From NCBI GenBank assembly GCA_037783415.1, contig JAZGTN010000165.1, forward strand, positions 1,240,001 through 1,304,000: DNA of 64,000 nucleotides, written 5' to 3'. The position numbers and the translations under genes are program-made. The notes below the pieces were generated by a model. The model did no database searches. It was not told the DNA's origin and saw only the letters and a program-made list of their open reading frames with translations. Numbering within the stretch: position 1 is the stretch's first letter; each line of letters begins with the position of its first letter. The stretch comes from Leptasterias polaris. Taxonomy: Eukaryota > Echinodermata > Asteroidea > Forcipulatida > Asteriidae. Of this stretch, positions 40,441 through 51,000 are shown piece after piece.

Positions 40441-43178
40441 TGTTCTTTGGGGGGTAGTCACAGCACTGTCGGGGAAAGTTGTTTTCATTGATTTTTCCAT
40501 CAAAGTTTTTTGCAATGTTCTTATCCATGGGGGAACATCACTGCTGAAGAAACGCTTCAGACGGTCATGATGTAGAATTTTTGATTTCCCTCGTTGTTTG
40601 AACCTAATGTCAAAGAGCAAATCACTGAGTTTTCTTTGAATGATGCAGGGCCCTTTCCACTTAGCCTTTGCAAGTTTCGGGGAAAGACCAGGCGTTTTTG
40701 TTGAGTCCCTGACATAGACGAGATCTCCCACTTCATAGTTGTGTTGGGAAATCCTCGTATCGTGATCTCTTTTCTGACGTCTACAGGCTTGACCTAAATG
40801 TTCACGGACGATTTCATGTATTTTTGTCATCCGTTGTCCAAGTGCGATAGCGTATTCACACTCATTTGTGCCATGTTTTTCTTGGGGTGGGCCACCAAGT
40901 ACCACGTCAATTGGCGCATGTGTTTCACGACCTAACATTAACATATTGGGTGTATAACCAGTAGTTTCGTGTTGACAACTTCTGTATGCCGACGTGAGTA
41001 GGGGAAGATGAACATCCCAGTTCTTTTGATTGTCGTCAACGTAAGCGGATATCATATTTACGAGCACCCGATTAAATCGTTCGGCTTGACCGTTGGCTGA
41101 AGGATGATAGGGGAAGTACGAGTTTTGTTGATTTCTAAGAGTTCACACACAGACTTGAATAGATTTGACTCGTAATTACGACCTTGGTCGGAATGGAGAT
41201 CAAGTGGAACACCAAATCGGGAGATAAACTCGTAAACGAGTTTGTGTGCAACTGTTTCTGCTGTTTGGTCGGGGATGGCGTATGCCTCCATCCATTTTGA
41301 GAATTGGTCGCCAATGAGCAGGATATACCGATTACCAAGATCACTAATTGGTAATGGCCCAAGAATATCAGTGACCAATCTGTCCATTGGTGCGCCAACT
41401 CGATAGTCTTGTAGGGGAGCTCTCGGGGTTTTATGCGGCTGCTTGCGAGCACCACATTTTACACAGTTTCTTATCCAGTTCCGGACAGATTCTTTCAGTC
41501 GATACCAGTAGAACTTGCGTTTAGTTTTGTGAATAGTTTTCTTTACACCAAGGTGGGCGGAGGTCACGGCATCATGCGTAGCGCGTAAGATGGTGTCTTG
41601 CAGCTCTTTAGGGGCAACTAACTGCAAGTAGGATAAAGTTCTGTCTGTAGTTATCCACCTTTTGTATAGAACACCGTCGCGGAGTACTAATTGTTCCCAT
41701 AGCAACCAAAGTTTTCTCGTCGCTGGGCTTTTGCTAGCGGCCAAGTCTCGTTTCGGCCTCTCAGGAAATTTATCAAACCAATCCATGATCACACTAATAT
41801 CTGGATCAGCTCTCTGCATGTTTGCAATGTCATTAGAGGAGTAGCCGTTCACCCAGGGTGTGTCTTGTTGCTGACCAGCGTTAGAACCGGTATCGTCGTC
41901 CACGGATAATACATGTACGTTAAACAAGTCACAGTCTGGATTTTGGGGGACCAGAGAGGAGTGAGAGAGTTCTAGAAGTTGCGGCCCGGTACTAAAACCG
42001 GCTGAGGCACCCTTGTCAGGGGTGCAGGGCATATCACATTTCACGTCACTACACTCTGGTCTGTTCTGTTCGTCTGCTTTGATATTGGATGTTTTTGCTA
42101 CTGACGTTTGCACCTTGGTAGGATGCTGAATTCCTGGCGAGGCGTTGGACAATTGGGCTTGCCCGGGTGTTTCTCCATCTGTATTTGCACAACGGCCGGT
42201 GGGAGTCGATACCCACAAGTCGCTGGTGACTGTACTGCACGTGCGCCAGATACAGTCGCCGAAGTTGCTCATACCATCAAGTAGGAGGGTTACCACTGTT
42301 GCCATCAGTACGAGGACTGTCGCCCAGGGGATGTCGATGGGGCCGGGGATGTAACAAGTCACAACACCCGGGGAGTCTTCACAGTTTGAAGACTGGTCAT
42401 CATTGGAAGTGTTCTGAGAGGATGAAGCTGTTTCCAACGTTGATTGGATTCGCTTGGTCGATAGGGGAATTACGTACTTTATTGAAATTGGACCAAAGTT
42501 CACTTTTGGCGACACACTTGTCACAACCTCCGCAAGGTAATTCAGTGAGGATGGTCCTTCCGTCGTAGCACGGACACTCGTCAGGATAACACGGCACCCT
42601 AGAGAGGGCATCTGCGTTGCCATGTTTCTTCCCTGCACGGTGTTCAATCTTAAAGTCAAATTGAGCCATAATTTCGAGCCATCGAGCCATCTGGTCTACT
42701 GGGTCTTTAAATGTCATAACCCATCTCAAAGCACTGTGGTCGGTGCGGATCAAAAATTGCTTACCAAGCAAATAGTGTCTGAAGTATTGTACAAACGTTA
42801 TGATTGCGAGGAGTTCACGTCTCGTCGTACAATATCGCCGCTGAGGTTTGGTCATTGACCGACTAGCGTACGCTATCGGTCTCTCTTCGTCACGTTGGGT
42901 TCGTTCACACCACTGAAGTTGTGAAAGGGTTGCACCGATGCCTGTATCTGACGCATCAGTATCGAGGATAAAAAGTCCGTTGTTGTCTGGATACGACATG
43001 AGTTCATCACCTGTCAATGCGCTCTGTAATTTGTCGAACGCATCTTGACAATCTCGAGTCCACTTAAACGTCTGTCCGGCCTCTAACAGGCGGTTTAAGG
43101 GAGCTGCTACCGTCGAAAATGTCGCAATGAATCGGCGATAGTACGAGCAAAGTCCAAGGAACGACCGTACATCAGTTA
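40441..43178 (-). pseudogene. Gypsy pol copy B (one full 2738-bp unit)
   Basis: It contains the same parts as copy A in the same order: RT thumb and RNase H (frame 43266-42400), linker with the hydrophobic run and integrase (42659-41058), and integrase C-terminus in a single frame (41067-40438, with PPQEKHGTNECEYAIAL) ending at the unit junction. The integrase frameshift is identical to copy A. No RT active site. Confidence 0.8.
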
Positions 43179-44213
43179 TGTTCTTTGGGGGGTAGTCACA
43201 GCACTGTCGGGGAAAGTTGTTTTCATTGATTTTTCCATCAAAGTTTTTTGCAATGTTCTTATCCATGGGGGAACATCACTGCTGAAGAAACGCTTCAGAC
43301 GGTCATGATGTAGAATTTTTGATTTCCCTCGTTGTTTGAACCTAATGTCAAAGAGCAAATCACTGAGTTTTCTTTGAATGATGCAGGGCCCTTTCCACTT
43401 AGCCTTTGCAAGTTTCGGGGAAAGACCAGGCGTTTTTGTTGAGTCCCTGACATAGACGAGATCTCCCACTTCATAGTTGTGTTGGGAAATCCTCGTATCG
43501 TGATCTCTTTTCTGACGTCTACAGGCTTGACCTAAATGTTCACGGACGATTTCATGTATTTTTGTCATCCGTTGTCCAAGTGCGATAGCGTATTCACACT
43601 CATTAATTTTGTGCCATGTTTTTCTTGGGGTGGGCCACCAAGTACCACGTCAATTGGCGCATGTGTTTCACGACCTAACATTAACATATTGGGTGTATAA
43701 CCAGTAGTTTTGTGTTGACAACTTCTGTATGCCGACGTGAGTAGGGGAAGATGAACATCCCAGTTCTTTTGATTGTCGTCAACGTAAGCGGATATCATAT
43801 TTACGAGCACCCGATTAAATCGTTCGGCTTGACCGTTGGCTGAAGGATGATAGGGGAAGTACGAGTTTTGTTGATTTCTAAGAGTTCACACACAGACTTG
43901 AATAGATTTGACTCGTAATTACGACCTTGGTCGGAATGGAGATCAAGTGGAACACCAAATCGGGAGATAAACTCGTAAACGAGTTTGTGTGCAACTGTTT
44001 CTGCTGTTTGGTCGGGGATGGCGTATGCCTCCATCCATTTTGAGAATTGGTCGCCAATGAGCAGGATATACCGATTACCAAGATCACTAATTGGTAATGG
44101 CCCAAGAATATCAGTGACCAATCTGTCCATTGGTGCGCCAACTCGATAGTCTTGTAGGGGAGCTCTCGGGGTTTTATGCGGCTGCTTGCGAGCACCACAT
44201 TTTACACAGTTTC
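43179..44213 (-). pseudogene. Gypsy pol copy C, partial
   Basis: Frames 44130-43801, 43810-43565 and 43568-43176 repeat the integrase core and C-terminus of copies A and B. A small insertion near 43605 (ATTAATTTT context) is unique. The unit is cut at 44213 inside the zinc-binding region (after ACATTTTACACAGTTTCT on the plus strand) and joined directly to minisatellite. Confidence 0.8.
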
Positions 44214-44697
44214 TCCAGTGGATTCCCTTTACTTAGATGCCGTCAAATCCTCTCTCTGTGGTGCTAGCGGATCCTCTATCCGTGGTGCCGGGATCCCTTT
44301 TTGTGGTGCTGGCGCATCACCTGTCTGAATGCTGTGCCGGTAGATCCCCTATCCCTGGTGCCGGTGTATGTTGGATGGGCCAGCGGGTCCACGGTCTGTG
44401 GTGCTGGTGGATCCCATAGGGTGATGGCGGATCATCTTTTTGTGTCGCCGGCTGATCCATCGTCTGCTATGCCGGCGGATCTCCTGCCTCTTGTGCCGGC
44501 GAATCCCCTGTCACGGGTCCTGGAAGATCCTCTGTCTGTATCGCCAGTGGATTCCCTGTCTGTGATGCCGGCAGATACTCTCTCTGTGGTGCCCTTGGAT
44601 CCCCTAAACCAAGAGGTATCCGCTTTATGTAGTACTCTCTGCACTGTTCGCCTTGTGTTCTGCTATGCGTCCTGCATCAGTTTGTAACCTTTCTTCT
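44214..44697 (+). repeat. 24-bp minisatellite, right segment
   Basis: Forward 24-base units (CCGGCGGATCTCCTGCCTCT, then TGTGCCGGCGAATCCCCTGT, and so on), ending before the non-repeat CTGCATCAGTTTGTAACC. The translated eight-residue period (such as PADPLSVV) appears in more than one frame. It duplicates 36282-36527 (inverted) plus 36045-36275 (direct). Confidence 0.75.
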
Positions 44698-44749
44698 GTG
44701 AAATATCACACAGGGCCTCTGCTTGTTCCGACGGGGCTGCTGTTGAAGA

Positions 44750-44925
44750 GGGCCGGTGTCAAAGGGAAATCTGTCCCCCGGAGATTCTGTCCCTCATATG
44801 GGAAATTAACGTGGTCTGGAGGAGGATGATTCAAAAGAGGGCGCTATCAAAAGCAGTTTGTACACAGTTCTCAATATGGGGGGACAGAATCTCCGGGGGG
44901 ACAGAATCTCCTGCCACACCGGCTC
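44750..44925. mobile_element. MITE with GCCGGTGT / GGAGATTCTGTCC ends
   Basis: The left end GGCCGGTGTCAAAGGGAAAT, then CCCCCGGAGATTCTGTCCC, mirrors the right end, whose complement reads AGCCGGTGTGGCAGGAGATT, then CCCCCCGGAGATTCTGTCC. The inner strings CTCATATGGG and CTCAATATGGG continue the pairing. A fragment of the same family is at 23241-23292. Confidence 0.6.
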
Positions 44926-45058
44926 CAGCTAAGCTGCCGTCACCTGAACATAAAGGTTGTCTGTAGTAAACTGGTCCGTGTCACAGTTTTTGGCTTGTCG
45001 TGATTTTGTTGGGCGATGATAAGATCAGCGTGCTTCGGTGAGGCAAATTGCACCGGCG

Positions 45059-46084
45059 CACAGTGGGCCAGTTCAAGGTCAAACTGCGCCGAAATAGGTA
45101 GGTATATTATATGAAAGAATTAATGACAAAATCACTTTAAAATACGGGTAATACACTTCTTTAGTCACAAAAATTGAAAAAATGCGACGAAAATCGCTAC
45201 ACTTAGCACGGATTTTAACTTGCTGTTCTGAGCAGAAAATTATAAGGTATCGCCATGAAAACGGTCTCGAAAGTTGTTTACAGTCTATATTTTAAGAAAA
45301 CTTAACTAATAACCATTTTGATTTTAGTTTACTATTTGAAAAAACCCTTAACATGTACATAAAATACCTTTAAAAATGCTTTTTTTAAGGGGCCAAACAA
45401 ATAAGTATTTCCACCGATTCCCGCTGTCATTCTAACTTTCTCCAGAAGCCTGAACCCTCAGACACAATTCAAAACAAGTACAAACCTCCAAGAATTACAA
45501 CTTGACACACGCACACGTTATTACGGGCTATTGAGTCAAAACAGCCATTTCGCATTGGCCCCCTACCACTTGAAAAGTCAATATCTTCCAAAGTCGCAAA
45601 AAGTCGCAGCCAAATTTGGTTTTAAGTTGTTTTTTAACGAGGGTTTAGGCTTCTGAAAAATGTTAGAACGACAGCGGAAATCGGTGGAAATACATATTTT
45701 CTTTAAAAGAAATAGCATTTTTAAAGGCATTTTATGTAATTGTTTAGGATTTTTTCAAATAGTAAACAAAAATCAAAATGGTTATTAATTAAATTTTCTT
45801 AAAATATTGACTGTAAACAACTTTAAAGACAGTTGTCATGGCGATGTACTGCTCAGAACAGCAAGTTAAAATACTTGTTAGCCTAAGTGTGACAATTTCC
45901 GTCGCGTTTTTTAAATTTTTTGTGACTAAACAAGTGTATAACCCATTTTTTCTTTTTTCATTACTTCTTTTATATAAAATACCTCTGGACCAATGGGAAC
46001 ATAACATAAATAGGAGTATTGATTTTTGAAACAATCACTTTTTGCCTATTTTGGCGCAGTTTGACCTTGAACTGGCCCACTGTG
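45059..46084. mobile_element. Non-autonomous Transib-like element (CACAGTG termini, CGGCG duplication)
   Basis: The 1026-base element begins CACAGTGGGCCAGTTCAAGG and ends with the complement; the TIR runs about 40 bases to AAACTGCGCC and continues, weaker, as long inverted arms over most of the element. CGGCG lies on both sides (45054-45058 and 46085-46089). Transib elements are known for CAC-A-T/G-TG termini like V(D)J recombination heptamers and for five-base CGNCG duplications; both are met exactly. There is no transposase (RAG1-core) frame, so it was moved in trans. A nonamer-like element at 12/23 spacing is not convincing. Confidence 0.8.
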
Positions 46085-46089
46085 CGGCG

Positions 46090-47218
46090 TAGCCGTCCAA
46101 AACGGTGGAACCGTCCACAACTGCAGAACAGTTTGAGTTGATGATGCCATTCACAAGGTCCATCCACACTGGTACCAACTCAAGAGACTAATTATAATAT
46201 CACTTTTGTTGTTGAAAATAATCCACAACTTAACTTGAACCATGAAAGCCTTTCCCCAACAATTTGATTACTACCACTTTTTGAAAGATTGTCACCGGTA
46301 AAGAAAACGGCCGTTTAGATAGTAACATTTTTAACCCTATGTGAACATTTGAGTTGTGCATACTCAAACAGCCGTTGTATTTGTCACTTGGCAAGCATGG
46401 TTGCATATCAACAATGTTCTTCTTTGTGTGAGGGCTGCTGTACTCTATCAAACAAATTCAGCAAGAGGAATATAATAAATGTGTTATAATTTAAAATGTT
46501 GAAAAAGGCCTTTGAAATATCAGTTGTTTGTCAAATTTAGAGAAGGTTGTGGTGCAGGTTTGTTTTTATTGGTCCATGAACCAGAGGCTGAAACTTTAAG
46601 TTGTTGATTGTATGCATATATAAGTCTATCTTCCCTTGGCAAAGGTAATAGTCTATAATAAGTTGTGGTTTATTTGCAACAAGAAAAGTGATTATAATCA
46701 GTCCCTCGAGCTGGTCCCAATGAGTGAAATATCAGCCCCCGCATCATGGACTAACAACCGTGGAGGTTGACGCGGAGATGAGGAGGGTCAGGGCTGGTAA
46801 ATCCATGGCAACCACGAAACATAATCCCACTGGCAAACGCCATGCATGGCAAATCGAGAGACTCGGGACCTCATCAACAGTATAGGGCATTCATCGTTTT
46901 CAACTGCCTCACTACTTGGGGTTTCTGCGATCCGATCATCGCTGCTGGCTAAGTCACAACAACTTCATGTCGCTTTTAAGTTGGCTATAATTTTTCTCAA
47001 AGCACCTTCTGTGTTACACATCTTCAACTGGCTTCCTGTCCCAAGATTTCTTTCCTAGTTCGGGTGAGGAAATAGCTGACTCACAAATCTACCGTGCCAA
47101 GGAAGCTTCCAACTCCCGAATGTCCCTCATTAACCCGAAGTTGGCGTTTCAGGCTACACTATTTGGTAACACTCATGTAAGTTATTTGCAATTTGTGATC
47201 ATTATTACTTTTATCAAT
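46090..47218. other. No gene recognised
   Basis: The region just outside the Transib-like element on both sides is GC-balanced and might be old coding sequence. A 70-residue frame at 46846-47058 (NSIGHSSFSTASLLGVSAIR) has no recognised domain. I cannot support an exon model. Confidence 0.4.
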
Positions 47219-47399
47219 TTAAAGGCACTGAACACGTTTGGTAATTACTCAAAATATATATGTGATGCGATCAAGCAAAATGAGTCGTTTGTCGACCCTT
47301 GTAATTTTTTTTTTTATACATCTGAAAAGAGCAAAAGCTATGCTTTTCTACTTTTAAAACTACATGTTTATAAAACCTTTTGTTCAAAAGTTATAAAAT

Positions 47400-47775
47400 G
47401 ACCCTGATGAGGTTTAGTTACAACCTCATGTACTTCCATGGAATATGGCTTTATACAATCGAAATGTTATCTCACATCAGTGAGGTTTATGGCAGTTTAT
47501 ACAAGAAAAATACAGTTTTATTTTAGTCAAAGAAAGTAACCCTCATACCCATTGAGGTTTACTGATGCTAAATTTATACAATGAAAATGAGGTGTATTTG
47601 GCTTCCTTTTAAATACAAAATGCAGTCTTTTTACATATAAATCTTTGGTGGATGAAAACACGTTATAAACCCTTACAGAATACAAAAATATATAAGAAAT
47701 GGCAAGGTATAACATGCAGTTTAGATAGAAAAATTGCATAGAATTTGGCAAGAATCACTTATAAATTTAAGAATT
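47400..47775 (-). other. Gypsy element 2 3' region (3' LTR not found)
   Basis: No gene. TGAGGTTTA/AACCTCA motifs (47407, 47425, 47483, 47552) link this stretch to the Gypsy element. The sequence expected for a 3' LTR (ends TGTGGCGGGA and TTCCGTCACA) is absent, so the 3' LTR was deleted or never included. Confidence 0.4.
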
Positions 47776-48003
47776 TTACACTGATTGAAAGACCTGATTG
47801 GTTGATTGCTTGTTAAACTTAGTGATGCTATTTACACGTCGAGTTGGCTTCACTCTCCAGTGCAGGCTATCTCGATAGAGGTACTCCTCCACCCGCGCCG
47901 TCTTTATCACTAGCTCTGGGGGGGGGGGTTCCTCCTCTGCGTTGTCTGCTGGCTCATCGTCATCGGGGACCGCGTCTCTGTCCTGGGTCTCCAGCGATGG
48001 CAT
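47776..48003 (-). CDS. Small acidic open frame after Gypsy pol
   Basis: The 75-residue frame starts 24 bases after the pol stop: MPSLETQDRDAVPDDDEPAD, acidic first half and basic second half, interrupted by a G/C homopolymer. It has no signal peptide or membrane segment, so it is not an envelope. It may be a pol C-terminal extension left by a nonsense change, or meaningless. Confidence 0.25.
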   Translation of the reverse strand: MPSLETQDRDAVPDDDEPADNAEEEPPPPELVIKTARVEEYLYRDSLHWRVKPTRRVNSITKFNKQSTNQVFQSV

Positions 48004-48026
48004 GGACTCTGCGTCGCTGCATGCTT

Positions 48027-51000
48027 CTAATTGTCCTTGAACCTCAGAGGACGTCTGTGCTCCCTCCGGGGGTACCTAGTAGGGACCTCCCTCTGGTTCT
48101 CAGTCGCACAACCTTCCATCTCATTCGAGTCGTTCGGCCCAACCTCTGTTTCCTTGACTGACTCACTACCAACTTCGTCTCTATTCTCAGTCAACTCACA
48201 AACCTCAACTGTGGTCTCTCTCTCATTCGAGCTAACCTCTGTTTCCTTGACTGACTCACTACCAACTTCGTCTCTATTCTCAGTCACCGGGACCTCTACT
48301 GGCTGTTTAGGCCAGTAAGCCCAGACTTCCAAGGGTTCGCCATTATAAGGCTTAAGTCGGTCCCCATGGACGACGAAAGCCTTACTCCCTTTTTTCCTCT
48401 GAACCCGGTAAGTCACATCAGAGAGCTTTCTCACAATTAAGAACGGCCCCTCCCAGCGAAGTTGCAACTTCGGACATTTGCCCTTCCTCCTCAATTTATT
48501 GAAGAGCCAGGCAAATTGACCCTCTTGCAAGGCTCCACCATGGGCCTTCCTGTCATAGTTTTTCTTCTGGCGTCTTGCACTCTGCTTGAGGCACTCTCGA
48601 GCCCGACCATGTGCCTCTTGCAGCTGCCGCCTTAGTTTCCCCGCATACTCGGTTCGCACAGTGCCCTCGGCGGGAGGACACTCCACCAGTAAGTCGACTG
48701 GCAGCCGGACTTCTCGCCCCAACATCATCATGTTGGGGCTCTCCCCAGTAGACTCTTGGGGAGTACACCTGTATGCGAAAGTCGCAAACGGGAGACACTC
48801 GTCCCAGTCCCGTTGTTGTCTCTTTGGTTCTATCATGGTGGCAACCATATTGATCAACGTCTTGTTGAAACGTTCCACCATTCCATCGGACTTGGGGTTA
48901 TAGGCCGTAGTCCGAGTCTTTGAGATGCCGAGGACTCGGCACATCTCACCAAAAACTGCGGACTCAAAATTGGTCCCTTGGTCGGAATGCAGTTCCAACG
49001 GCACCCCAAACCGACATACAAATTCTGCCACCAATTTGTCAGCCACTGTCTCAGCCTTTGCATCTGGCAGAGGGTACGCCTCCATCCATTTGGAACAGTA
49101 ATCCCCGACTACCATAATCCAAACATTGCCACTGTCACTTCGTGGCAGTGGACCCAGCAAGTCCAGAGCCACTCGTTCAAGTGGCTCGCCAACCCTGTAC
49201 TGCTGTAACGGGGAAATGCGCCTCTTAGCCGGCGATTTTCTCCTCCCGCACAAATCGCATTTCCGGAGAAATGACCTCACATCGGCAACCATCCCAGGCC
49301 AGTAATACCTCAGTTTCACCTTGGCCAAAGTCTTGGTAAGGCCCAGGTGTCCACTGGCCTTACCACCGTGAAGTTCTTGGAGAACCATCTCCATCATCTC
49401 TATCGGGAGAACCAGACGCCAACGGACTGATGTTCCATCGTCTGACTCCCACCTCCTGTACAGGAGATTATTTCGCACCTCAAGTTGATCCCACAGGGAC
49501 CACAGTGTCTTGTGCGCCGAGGAGGTACTCGACACAGTCTCCCAAACTGGTCGACTGTTCGACTCCTCTTTCGTCCTGACAATCCAACTCAAACTTGGGT
49601 CATCAAGTTGGGCTTTCTGGACTGCCTCCATAGGCATCTGAGGCTGGGCAAGGATGCCCCGTACCAACGCCTCCGGAGTGCCGGAATCCGCCACAACTTC
49701 TGCAGGCAACTTGGGACCTTCCACATCATTATCATCCCTGCCACACTGTTTACAGACTTTGCGGGACAACCCGTCTGCATTTCCATGCTTACGGCCCGGC
49801 CTGTGTACGACTGTCATGTCATACTCTGCAATCACTTCAAGCCACCTGGCCAACTGACCCTCCGGGTTCTTAAAGTTCAGCAACCACCTCAGAGCAGCGT
49901 GGTCAGTGCGAACTGTCACCCTTTGTCCATACAAGTACTGTTTAAACTGTTTCAGGTACACAACCACAGCCAACAGTTCTCGCCGGGTCACACAATAGTT
50001 TCTCTCGGCCCGACTCAGTTTACGGCTAGCATAAGCTAGGACTTTCTCCTCACCATCATGAATCTGGGACAGCACGGCCCCTATTCCATCTCCGCTAGCA
50101 TCAGTGTCTAAAATGTAGTCACTTCCTACAAGGGGATACGCCAACACTGGGGCAGTTTGCAACCTGTGCTTAAGTTCATCGAACGCCTGCTGACAGGCAT
50201 CGGTCCATATGAACTCCCGTGACTTTTCAGTCAACGCATGTAGCACTGACGCTACCTCTGCAAACCCCTTCACAAACTTTCGATAATAGGAAGCGAGGCC
50301 CAAAAAGCTTCGAACTTCCTTGACACATTTCGGTACGGGCCAATCTGCTACTGCTTGAACCTTTGCAGGATCTGTAGCTACACCCGCGGGTGACACAATA
50401 TGGCCCAAATAACTGACCGACCTCTGAAAAAGGAAGCACTTGCTTGGCTTTAGTTTCAGGCCGGCTTGGCGCAACCGGGAGAGAACGACTCGCAGTCGCT
50501 CAATCTCCTCTCGCACGGTTTTGCCAAACACAATGACATCATCGAGGTATATCAGCAGGATGTCCCACTGAAGTCCGCCCATCACTTTTTCCATCAACCT
50601 CTCGAACGTAGCCGGTGCGTTGCAGAGGCCAAAGGGCATGCACTTCCAGCGGTATAAACCGTTACGCACTACAAAGGTTGATTTCTGGCTAGCCTCCTCA
50701 TCCAAGGCTACCTGCCAGTATCCGGACGCTAAATCAAGCGTGGAAAACCATTCTGCACCTGACAATGCATCAAGTGTTTCATCAATTCGAGGGACGGGAT
50801 ACGCATCCTTGATGGTAACCGCATTTAAACCCCGATAATCGACACAAAATCGCCGTGTTCCATCCTTCTTTTTGACCAGAACTACATTAGCAGCCCAGGG
50901 GCTATCTGAAGGCTCTATAACCCCTCTCAGCTTAAGTTCTTTGACTTGTCTCAATATTTCCTCCTGGTTGCACAAGGGGTGGCGCCTAGGCCGTTCCTTA

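Larger units (their letters stand above)
37702..44213 (-). repeat. 2738-bp tandem repeat of Gypsy pol, about 2.4 units
   Basis: The string GGGGGGTAGTCACAGCACTG occurs at about 37706, 40446 and 43184, so unit length is 2738 bases. Each unit joins the end of pol (after AVTTPQ) to the RT thumb region (ITDVRSFLGL). Units differ at only a few positions, such as IIGPLP/ILGPLP and small indels near 38143 and 43605. All units share the same single-base frameshift in integrase. Confidence 0.85.

Noticed and set aside
44237..44687. An eight-residue-repeat protein (PADPLSVV-like)
   Set aside because: A 24-bp minisatellite stays open in several frames; no start context or non-repeat domain supports a gene.
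45059..46084. A full recombination signal (heptamer plus nonamer) or a RAG1-like gene
   Set aside because: The heptamer is exact, but no ACAAAAACC-like nonamer stands at 12 or 23 bases, and no long open frame exists inside.
47776..48003. An envelope gene after Gypsy pol
   Set aside because: Only 75 residues, no signal peptide, no membrane segment, and a homopolymer in the middle.
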